DNA from: Marchantia polymorpha subsp. ruderalis
Taxonomy: Eukaryota; Streptophyta; Marchantiopsida; Marchantiales; Marchantiaceae
Reading direction: 5' to 3'
Assembly: GCA_037833965.1 (NCBI GenBank)
Contig: AP031353.1
Location: forward strand, 64,501 to 128,500
DNA length: 64,000 nucleotides
Shown here piece after piece: positions 1 through 9,550 of this stretch. The notes under the pieces were generated by a model. The model was not told the DNA's origin and made no database searches. It saw only the letters and a list, made by a program, of their open reading frames with translations. Position 1 is the stretch's first letter. Every line of letters starts with the position of its first letter. The translations under genes were made by a program, and so were the position numbers.

Positions 1-1790
1 AGTGCACACTGCGGCCCTGAAGCTTAAACTGGTCTCTGGTAAACGAGCGCAACCAGTACTTGAGCTTCGATTCCAGGGCCCTCACCAGAATAGATTCCAT
101 TGCTCCCCGGCTTTTTTGCCCGCTGCGAAACGTTGGTGTTTACTAACAAATTAACATGTAATCTCCTTCCAGTTAGCAACCCAAATAGGCCCTACTAATG
201 CCAATTCGCGAAACTGGAGTAATCTTCACCTTTTCTAAAGGCAACCAGGTTTCATCTCCAAACTTTTGTAACGCGCCAGCGTGGCGAAGGTTTCTTCACT
301 TACGTCATTTAAAAACCCCGGAAGCAAAACAGTTCCAACCAACAACAGCAAAGGCAAGAGCTTCTTGTATCTTCGATCATCTTACAGCTCACATCCGTTC
401 TTGAAAATTTCGTTGGCCACCCTCCAGGTCTTCGCATTGTCTAACACAGACAGCAAGATACTCGACTGATCGACAATTACTTCCCCTCTTTAAGACTTGG
501 GTAGGAGGCCTCATTTCTCCAGAACATCACCATTTACATTGAGTGACTCCCCAGGGACCAGAATCTTCATCATGAGCAGATCTGTCAGTCTTCAGCTCCT
601 CCATCCCCCTCTATCTCTCGCATCTGCTTTCCAGCTCGTTGAATCGTAAGTTTTAACCACTTTCCGACCAACCAGAGTCTACCTTTCTCCTTTCTTTCCT
701 TCACCGAACCAACATCAATCAATCAGTTGATCCGTTCTACCACACTTTCTTTCCTTCTCTTCTCTCTCTGGCCTTATGCCGTGTACGAAGAATTCGAAAG
801 AAACAACTCTCAGATCCCGATCGTACCTTAGCTCAAAAGCCGTGTGTAAGGTCAAATGGTGGAATAAATCTGAAACCTGGGACCAAAATCGATGTAGGAG
901 GTCTGATTGAGTTAACGTCGGATCCGATACCTCCTAAAAAGTCGATTAAATCTCGTACATGAGACCTTGTACGGAAACACACGTAGTAGATCCAATGAAC
1001 CAATTAACCTGTTACATGAGACAGTGTATAAAAAAGGTACGTTTACAAAAGAAAAAACGTCGGATGAGAACACAAAAATTCGACCTCCAACGATTATACA
1101 GTGTCTGTAGTGGCTGGATGAGCAATGCTCACTCGCTCTTTCGGAGACAACCTCTAGATCTTTAAGATAGGAATTCGAGCCTCTTCCTTGCTCAGTCGTG
1201 ACCTCTGTGTTCGCCCCTTCTACGACTGTCTCTCTGGCCGCCAGACACGACCTCACTTACGTGGCAAAAGTGAATGGTCCCGACCAAACGCTTTCTCGCT
1301 ACAGAGACAGATATATCATCCCGAATGTCACGCTTCTTCTTCTGTGTAATACAAAACGCTTTCGTCTATTATGGTGGGACAGATACGAATTTAAAGTGTA
1401 AGTACCAAGTTGCTGTAATTTGGGTTGCTTTCCTTTTGACCCACCTTGTTGTCCCACTTAGAGGCTACATTGAAAACAAATATTATTTCTGTGACACATG
1501 TACTGCAATTAGTTGGTGTGAGATGGGCGAAAAGAGAGTTGAGAGTTTCCATCAACCCGCAGACAAGAAGCATCTAGGATATCCATAAGACAACCGATCA
1601 TGCACAACAATCACGAACACACAAAAGGTGAGTTTACAACTAGCTCCTAACACGATGTGCACATGAAGTGGTATTTTCAACGGAAAAATAAATATGTATA
1701 GTGTGGTGTAATTTTGTGTAGACGTGGAGGCTCAACTAGCTAGTACACACAGCATATATTTCAATACTGTATACTTCAGTCAACCGTGTC
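1..1790. other. Unassigned sequence, no supported gene
   Basis: I see no coding region I can support here. Open frames are short, overlap on both strands and show no recognisable motif. Roughly 560-780 is pyrimidine-rich (runs of CTTTC, TCTCTC), which could be an old LTR or promoter leader, but nothing next to it confirms that. The rest is mixed composition without obvious terminal repeats. Confidence 0.5.
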
Positions 1791-1799
1791 ATCCACATT

Positions 1800-2583
1800 T
1801 GGAAGATGGCGTGGCGCCCAGCTTCAACCATGATTCTTTTACACCATACTGTCACTGCCGTCCAACATGAGCACCCAATATGGCAAAACTTTCTACATCC
1901 TCAATATAGTGTGCCTTGCAATGTAGTAGCACCAGTTTGCTGCAAGTATACAAAATCATCAGGAGCAAATCTTCTAATGCTAGACATGTAGCCACCTCCA
2001 CCAATGGTGGCATATTTGAGTTTATCACAATGATGAGCAATAGTCAAGTTCTGAAATGCCATGGGCAATACCAATTAAAATGGTTTTGCCCTCACAGAAC
2101 ACACTTGAATCCACACATCGGGGTTGCCAAACTACATTACCCCACTAGCCTTCCTTAGGATTGCTTTAGGTAACTCAAGCTCTTCACCAAATAGGAGAAG
2201 ACCAAGAAGATTTGCTTACTGAACCGATAATCCATGGCTATTCTATACCTTGATTAATCAACACCTCTGTTGGAGCTCTTAAATCGTTAAACAATCTATC
2301 TAAAAAAGTATAAGCTACATCCTCACGATAATTATTTGGTAATGCCACCAGTTCAATTCACTTGGAAAAATTCTTCATCATAACCAGCGTGTACATGTTG
2401 TGACGTGATGTCCTCTGCGAAGCCCTTGCAAAGTCTAAACTACATCTATAGCCTAAGCCTATAATTGGTAATGAATGCAATTGTGGTGTGAGAACATAGA
2501 ATGATGCTCTAATTTGATCACACACTATGCGCTATGCTATAAATTGTCTAACATCAGTTTGCATTTCACGCCGTTAATATTGT
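1800..2583 (-). pseudogene. Ty3/gypsy integrase relic
   Basis: Reading the minus strand from about 2480 downward, the residues resemble a Ty3/gypsy integrase catalytic core: a 'FSKWIELVALP' stretch is followed by an 'APTEVLINQG' stretch, matching the family's FSKW...P and GxPxxxxxDxG blocks. Further down, near 1950-2000, 'RRFAPDDFVYLQQ' resembles the integrase C-terminal segment. No LTR of this element is visible beside it. It is old and broken in several places. It was later hit by the hAT-type MITE at 2592-2976. The family call is good; the exact lineage is unknown. Confidence 0.7.
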
Positions 2584-2591
2584 ACTTGGAG
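2584..2591. repeat. Target-site duplication of the hAT MITE, left copy
   Basis: ACTTGGAG, repeated exactly at 2977-2984. Confidence 0.9.
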
Positions 2592-2976
2592 CAGGGTTTG
2601 ACATTCCCCCGGGAATCCCCCGGGTTTAGATAACTTACTTCCGGAACAGGGGGTGAAACAGGGGGACAACCGGAGGAATCCGCTGATGCACTCTTGCTAA
2701 GAGGGGGCTACACCCGGAGGATTTTAAGGGTTAAACCCGGGGACACCCGTTGTAAATGTCATTTTATTGAAAAAATGTTGGGAGCACTCACACGTAAATA
2801 GCGGACTTAATAGCTTTCAATCCACTGAGAACCCCCGGAATTTTTTCCCAAAAATATCCGGGCGACCCTGAGAAATCAAGAATGCTCTAGTCAAAACGTC
2901 GGGGCGTAACTCCGGACGTTTTGTGGCGCATTTCCGGGGTCACCCGGTGGTTTTGAGCCATGCCTGTCAAACCCTG
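2592..2976. mobile_element. hAT-type MITE (385 bp) with terminal inverted repeats
   Basis: The left end begins CAGGGTTTGACA and the right end finishes TGTCAAACCCTG, giving a perfect 12 bp terminal inverted repeat starting with the CAGGG typical of hAT ends. It is flanked by exact 8 bp duplications ACTTGGAG (2584-2591 and 2977-2984), the hAT target-site length. The interior is rich in CCGGG/CCCGG and has no transposase frame, so it is non-autonomous. It interrupts the old gypsy integrase relic. The perfect ends and duplication suggest a fairly recent insertion relative to its host. Confidence 0.9.
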
Positions 2977-3065
2977 ACTTGGAGTAAACTATGTGTGCGT
3001 TTCATTTCAAGATGTCCCATGTTGTGCAAATATGTATCATATATATACAACCTACATCGCTGACA

Positions 3066-3359
3066 TGCAATACTCACACACATATATAAAAGAAACAAGA
3101 GCGTACACTTTTCATATATGAAACAAGTCTCTACACATGAACTCTCCATTGCCATTGGCCTCCTAAACCTTCTATTTGTTTACTAATTTCCAAATTGAGG
3201 TGGCGACATGCCATTTGTGCCTATCCAACTTCTAGAATCTCTACTTGCCACTAAGCCAACATTAGACTTAGTCTAACCAATGAAGTCCCTATTATTTAGT
3301 CAAACCAATTAAAACTAAACATGAAGTCAAAAGTCTTTTCTCTTGGAATCTAGATTTTT
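3066..3359 (-). mobile_element. E2 LTR relic, left part
   Basis: From about 3100 to 3359 this matches the E2 LTR at 22985-23812: shared blocks include 'gaaacaagtctctac', 'gaggtggcgacatgc', 'agacttagtctaacc' and 'catgaagtcaaaagtc'. The match stops at GTACA (3360-3364), where the 16.9 kb A-type composite begins. The missing end of this LTR resumes at 20228. Together with the internal region at 20.4-23.0 kb this looks like the 3' LTR of the minus-strand E2 element. The outer (left) end is uncertain. Confidence 0.7.
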
Positions 3360-3364
3360 GTACA
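3360..3364. repeat. GTACA target-site duplication, left
   Basis: GTACA immediately precedes the TGTAATG end at 3365 and recurs at 20223-20227, directly after the opposite A-type end. Removing everything between restores a continuous E2 LTR sequence. Confidence 0.85.
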
Positions 3365-4465
3365 TGTAATGATAGACAAATACCAAAATGGAGCATAATG
3401 GTACAGATCCGATCCCACGAGGACAGAAACAACCACAAAAGTCACGATTTGTCACAGATTAGCATTCTATTAAGGAGTTTTACTTCTAAGGCCAATGCCA
3501 CTCCCAAAAGACACTACCCAGCTACGACCGAAGACCTGCAAAGTGGCGCATAATCACACTCACAACCTAAAACTTTTCCAATCAACGCCTTTGGGAATCG
3601 CCTGCGACCCCACACTCATATTTCAGGGGGAAAACTTCCCATCATTGCATACATCCCGACTCACCGACCCAAATACCCAGCCTCGAATTTGCTTAAATCC
3701 CAAGGAGCACACAACTACTTAGATCATTCAAGTTGGACACTCACAACTCCCGATGCGGTAACTTCGACAAACAAGAGCGCACTGTGCTCAATGTCTGGAT
3801 CACACACCAGCACACAAACACACAGTGGATACAAGTTCATAGCCAAGACAAGCCAAATGACAGAAAAGCCCTCCCCCCAAAGAAAGAGCCTTGGGTCCCT
3901 TTATTCACAATGGCAACTCTGGAATCTCAACCGCCTAAGGCGAATCAGTCTCAGGGGTTGTGCCGTCTAATGTAGCGGTTAAGGTGTCGTTTAAACTATT
4001 CTCTGCTCCTAGTCTACGCAAAACGTTTACAATCTCTAACTCTACATTATAGCGCGCCTCATCGAGTCCCTAAGAAAATGTCTTAACTATCTCTACAATC
4101 TGCTTCTGTCCTACGGATCCGCTGGCCTTAGTGCTCATCAATCGTCGCTCTAGCAAATCTAACTTCAGCCATTTCATTGTTTGCAATCCCCACATTGCGA
4201 ATCCAATCAGACACTTCTCCAAACGCAACTTCAACTCGTCGGTTGATTCGCCCGTAGCTGGCGATAGGCCTCCTCTGCCTTCTCCATTCTCCGTTGCGAC
4301 TCCTGCAATCTCATGTCCGCCTTGCCTAACTGCTTCCGCAACCGTCGACATTCCGATTCAACCTTCAATTTACATTTGACCTCTGAAGACCTGGCCGATT
4401 CACAATCCGCCAATTTCATGGCCCAATTTGCGAACTCCTCCTCATGCTTACAGACTTCCTCCGCT
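3365..4465 (-). mobile_element. A-type LTR, 3' portion (minus strand)
   Basis: Minus-strand A-type LTR. The terminal block (TGTAATGATAGAC on the plus strand) begins exactly after GTACA. Going inward come the A tail, an AATAAA-like signal followed by the tail hairpin (about 3860-3905), then the C-terminal part of the LTR-encoded coiled-coil protein (about 4060-4465). The residues 'CLIGFAMWGLQTMKWLKLDLLERRLMSTK' region corresponds to the conserved C-terminal patch seen in other A copies. It is joined at about 4465 to a second A tail. Confidence 0.8.
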
Positions 4466-4912
4466 AGACAAATACAAAATTGGAGCATAATGGTACAGAT
4501 CCGATCCCACGAGGACAGAAACAACCACAAAAGTCACAATTTGTCATAGATTAGCATTCTATTAAGGAGTTTTACTTCTTAGGCCAATGCCACTACCAGA
4601 GGACACTACCTAGCTAGAGCCGAAGACCCGCAGAGTAGTGCATAACCACACTCACAGCCTGAATCTTTTCCAATCAACACCTGTAGGAATCGCTTGCGTC
4701 CCCACACTCATATTTCAAGGGGAAAACTTCCTAGCATTGCATTCATCCCAACACACTGACCCAAACACTTAGACTTGAATTTGCTTAAATACCAAGGAGC
4801 ACTCAACTACTCAGAACATTCAAGCTGAATACACACAACTCCCGATGCGGTAACTTTGACGAACTGGAGCGCAATATGCTCAATGTCCGGATCACACACC
4901 AGCACACAACAC
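4466..4912 (-). mobile_element. A-type LTR tail, second copy (minus strand)
   Basis: This repeats the A tail just described: a near-terminal block (gacaaatacaaaattgg...) is followed by the same series of tail motifs (tttaaggag, cgatgcggtaact, agcacacaac). It is interrupted at 4912 by the 5' end of the G1 LTR (TGTGGTGCC). No coding part belongs to it here. Confidence 0.75.
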
Positions 4913-6591
4913 TGTGGTGCCTAGTTTTTTTTTATCTTTAAAAATCAACAAAACTAAAATGAAAGTAGTTGTTAGAGTTAGAATGAGCAGCTCATGAGGA
5001 GAAATGATAGAATTAGTTAGAATTTGTCTACGTCCGAAGATCTTTGGATCATCGTGTCTTCGGCGCAGCCTTTTATGGACGTACGAAGAGCTACGTCTTC
5101 GGCGAAGACGTCGGAATCAATTTCAAATCACGCAACGGGCCGGATGACGTTCGCACGCGTCGAGATTTCTACTGGGCGCGGAAGGAGACAATGTTAGAGC
5201 TTTGAAGGTAAAGGCAGTACGAGGAGTCTTCGCGCCGACAGTGCAATATCGAGCAAGAACGAGCGAGAGAGAGGAAGCGAAATTGATCCAACTTGCGAGT
5301 AGCAAAACGCAAATTGAAGACATGGCGCCCAAGAAGATTGAGAAGGTGAGGAAATTGGTTCTCTTGAAGGTGCCTTACTAAGAATTGCGACCCTTCAGAC
5401 GCGAACTGAGTGAATTGCGGCTTGAATTCCTTTTGTGGAATTGGAATTGCGTCTCGGGTAGTATCTGCAAGGAGCTAATGGACAAGAGCACGACCAAAGG
5501 CGAGGAGCTCCGAGGTAATCCCATGTTGTGGACCATCGAGCATTGGACAAAAGTAATGGTACCGTGTGCGGGCAACGAAGGAGATCTTCTATTTGAGAAG
5601 AATAGCGTAGGACTTACACGCTGCAAGGAATTCTCTTACGGGCCTCTCTTTGAGTCTGGATGTCAGGGGACTAACGGATGGAAGACTGTTGATTAGAAAG
5701 ATCCGAAGAGAAAGGCGATCGCGTTGGGAATTATGCACATCTTGCGGCCGGCGCGCACGACTTATGTGACGGCCTGGCAAGTAGGGTTCTTCGAACGCAT
5801 CCTGAAGGCACAGCGAGTACATTGGGCAAGGATCTTTTACGATCTTGTTTGGGTGAATGCGGGCTCCCGGTGGACGGGACCTTTGACCAATCACATCACT
5901 CCCTTTCTGGTGAATTTCTATCGAGGAATGGGGTTGCTTACGAGGGAGGAGGAGAAGCGATTTCCAAGAGAGCAGGAAATCTTGACAGTTGAGTCCATTG
6001 AAAGGACCGAAGACGAGAACCGACCCCCCTCAATCCCAACACATACGACAGCCCGAGGATCAGTTCAGGTGAACGTGGTGCAGAGATGGGAGAAGCGAGA
6101 GAGACGATTGGTAAAGAGAAGGAAAGTACTGAGTGATGACGAGGAAGAATTGGCCAGGAGGTAAGAAGGGTGGACATGGATGTAGATGGAGCGAGGGAGC
6201 AGAGAGCACGCGCAAGATCAAAGAAGAGAGCAAATCGGAGGTTGGTGACAGCTAAAGTATCGGACAGCAGCGTGGAGAAGACAGTGGCACCAATTGTGAA
6301 CACATCCAAAGTCGCAGCTAGCGAGGTGACGCGGCCTGTGGAGATAAAAGTACCTTCGGGGGTGTCAATCGAAGTTCCAACAGACATACCGGCAGAACCT
6401 TTGAAGGAGGAAACGGAGTTGATAAGTCCGATTTTTCAGTCTTCGGAGCAGCCACAGTCTGCGCGTGGCAAAGAAACACCACAACTTAAGATGAACGAGT
6501 ACCTAGAGAAGGAGTCCACTTCGAGCGAGGAGATTCAAGAGCTGGTTGTCGCACGGATTGGAGGGACGGTGGTAGAGGCCGAGGGCATTAC

Positions 6592-6596
6592 ACTGC
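6592..6596. repeat. ACTGC target-site duplication of A2
   Basis: An exact second copy lies at 10046-10050. Confidence 0.9.
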
Positions 6597-6954
6597 TGTG
6601 GGGCCTACTTTTTTGTTTTTCTTTAAAAATTAACAAAACATAAACATATTTGTGTAGAAGATAGGTATATGAGTTGGAAAGAGTAGATTTATAAGAGTTA
6701 TGATAGTATTAGTTAGAATTCGTCTACATCCGAAGATCTTTGGATCTTTGTGTCTTTGGCGTAGTCTTTCATGGATGTACAAAGAGCTGCGTCTTCGACG
6801 AAGACATCGGAATCAATTTCAAATCATGCAATGGGTCGGACGATGCTTGCACACGTCGGGAGTTCTACGAGGCGCAGGACAAGGCAATGTTAGGGCTTCA
6901 AAGGTAAAGGCAGTACGAGGAGATTTCGCGCTGACATTGCGATATCAAGCAAGA

Positions 6955-9420
6955 ATGAGCGAGAGAGAGGAATTGCAATCGAGCCAACCCGCGATTAGCA
7001 AAACGCAAATTGAAGACATGACGCTCAAGAAGAGTGAGAAGGTGAGGAAATTGGTTCCCTTGAAGGGGCCTTACGAGGAATTGAGACCCTTTAGACACGA
7101 GTTGAGTGAACTGCGGCTTGAATTCCTTTTGTGGAATTGGAATTGCGTCTCAGCGAGTATCTGCAAGGAAGTTATGGACAAGAGCACGGTCGAAGGCGAG
7201 GAGCTCCGCGGTGATCCCATGTTGTGGACTATCAAACATTGGACGACGGTACAGGGACCTTGTGCGGGCAGCGAAGGAGATTTGCTATTTGAGAAGAATA
7301 GCGTAGGACTTACGCGCGGCAAGGAATTCTCTTACGGGCCTCCCTTCGAGACTAGAAGACAAGGAACAAATGGATGGAAGATTGTCAATTACAAAGATCC
7401 GAAGAGAAGGGCGATTGCGTTGAGGATCATGCACATCTTATGGCCGGCGCGCACAATTTATGTGACAGCCTGGCAAGTAGGATTCTTTGAACGCATTTTG
7501 AAGGGACAACGCGTATATTGGGCAAGGATCTTTCACGATCTTGTGTGGGTGAATGCAGGCTCCCGGTGGACGGGACCTTTGACCAATCACATCACTCCCT
7601 TTCTGGTGAATTTCTATCGAGGGATGGGATTGCTTACGAGGGAGGAGGAGAAACGATTTCCAAGAGAGCGGGAAATCCTGACGGCTGAGTCCAGTGAAGG
7701 GACTGAAGACGAGAACCGACCCCCCTCAATTCCAAAACACACAATCGCTCCAGGACCAGTGCAGGTGGATGTGGTTCAAAGGCAGAGCAGCCAAAGAGAC
7801 GATTGGTAAAGAGAAGGAAGGTCGTGAGTGATGACGAGGAGGAATTGGCCCACGAGGTAAGAAGGATGGATATGGATGTAAGTGGAGCCAGACAGCACAG
7901 AGCTCACGCAAGACCAAAGAAGAGGGCGAAACGGAGGATGGTGACAGTTGAGGTGTCGGACAGCAGTGTGGAGAAGACGGTGGCACCAATTGTAAGCACA
8001 TCCGAAGACGCAACTAGCGAGGTAATGCAACCTGTGGAGATACGAGTACCTTCGGAGGTGTCAATCGAAGTTCCGGCAGACATACCGGCAGAACCTTTGA
8101 AGGAGGGAACGGAATTGGTAAGTCCAATTTCTCTGTCTTCGGAGCAGACACGGTCTGCGCAAGTCGAAGGGACACCACAGATGAAGATGAACGAGGACAT
8201 ATAGAAGGAGTTTACTTTGAGCAAGGAGATTCTGGAACAGGTTGTCGCAAGGGTAGGAGGGACAGTGGTAGAAGCCGAGGGCATTACACGGTGGAAGAGG
8301 TAAGACCCGAAGAAGGGAAGAAGACTTCGGGCAAAGATGTGAAGACATTAGAAATTACATTTCCTGAATTCTTGCAGTATAGTGTAGTTCCATTGTTGAA
8401 GTACTTGGACGGGAAGAGAGGAAAGTATGATGTAACGGAGGAGCCAAGATTCTATGTACCAATGATTAGGAATAGGACGAAGCTCAAGAGAGCCATTGCA
8501 GTAAAGAGGGAGTGGGAGTCCACAATTGCATTGGTGCGAGAGCGAGAAGCCCAGCTTTGGGAGAAGGAAACTAAGTGCAAAGTACTGCAGCAGAATCTAG
8601 AGAAGGAATTTGGGCGCTGTGCAGAGTTGGAGGAGACTTGTAAAGGACTTCGTATCTCCAATGAGAATGTCCAGAAAGTAACAGTGGATTTGGTAGCGAG
8701 ATTGGAGAAATCCAAGGAAGCTTATGAGGCGGCAAACAAAAGAGCGGAGCGGCTGATCATTACTGCGGAGAAGCGAGAGAAGATGCATGTCGAGGAACTT
8801 GCTAAGTTGGAGGCCCGAAGAGTCGAAGAACTTCGGGGCAAACTCGCAGATACGAAGACGGCGGAGGAAGATCTTCGTAGGAAAATCTCAGAGATTAAAG
8901 CGAAGTATGAGATGAAATTCCGACGTGCGGAGGAGCTATTAGCAAGTCTGTCGGCAGGAAACCAGAAGCATGAGGAGGAGTTAGTGGATTGGGCCAAGAA
9001 ATTGGCAGATTGCGAGTCGGCCAAGTCTTCGGAGGTCGAATGTAGATTAAAGGTTGAATATGACTGTCGACGGTTACGGGAGCAGTTAGGGAAGGCGGAG
9101 ATGAGATCGGAAGAGTCGCAAAGGAGAATAGAAAAGGCATAGGATGCCTACCGTCAGCTGCGGGAGGATTCAACCGACGTGTTGAGATTGCGGTTAGAGA
9201 AATGCCTGAATAGGTTCGCAATGTGGGGTTTGGATTCGGTGAAGTGGTTGAAGCTAAATCTACTCGAGCGACGGCAGATGAGCGCAAAGACCAGCGGACC
9301 TGTAGGGCACAAACAAATTGTAGAGTTAGTTAATTCATTTTCAGAGGAATTGAATGAGGCGCGCCATAATGTAGAAGTAGAGATTGTAAACGTGTTGCGT
9401 AGATTAGGTAGAAAGTAGTT
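6955..9420 (+). pseudogene. LTR-encoded coiled-coil protein in A2
   Basis: The longest readable A-family coding region in the window. Order of parts: a basic N-terminus ('KKSEKVRKLVPLKG'), then the 'FLLWNWNC' domain ending at 'FLVNFYRGMGLLTREEE' (about 7020-7660). A Ser/Thr/Pro/Glu-rich linker with 'KRRKVVSDDEEELAHEV' and 'VSDSSVEKTVAPI' follows. The core is 'VVPLLKYLDGKRGKY' with 'MIRNRTKLKRA' (about 8380-8490). Next is a coiled coil of heptad-like E/K/R/L repeats (to about 9140), then 'CLNRFAMWGLDSVKWLKLNL' and 'EVEIVNVLRRLG' (about 9200-9410). It is broken in a few places. There is no gag, protease or RT motif. Confidence 0.75.
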
Positions 9421-9506
9421 CAGACGATGCTGTAACCATTACATCGGACGGCACAGTCCCTGAGGCCGATTCGCCTCAGGCGGTTGATATCACAGGCTTG
9501 CCATTG

Positions 9507-9550
9507 TGAATAAAGAGGCCCAAGGCTCTTTCCTTGGGGGGCTTTTCTGT
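9507..9550 (+). promoter_or_regulatory. A-tail polyadenylation-like signal and hairpin
   Basis: Just after the coding region, AATAAAG is followed within a few bases by CCCAAGG-CTCTTT-CCTTGGG, a 7 bp stem with a 6 nt loop, and then a TTTT run. The same arrangement follows the coding region in G1 (about 11358), A3 (about 19415), B2 (about 33681) and D (minus strand, about 62890), with changed but still pairing stems. It is likely an RNA 3'-end or packaging structure; the function is inferred only. Confidence 0.55.

Noticed and set aside
912-1256. Possible host gene on the minus strand
   Set aside because: A single 114-codon frame with no motif, overlapped by frames on the other strand and without supporting neighbours.
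9517-9545. Bacterial-type terminator
   Set aside because: The hairpin plus T-run looks like one, but the context is a plant LTR after an AATAAA signal; reported instead as an RNA structure of unknown role.
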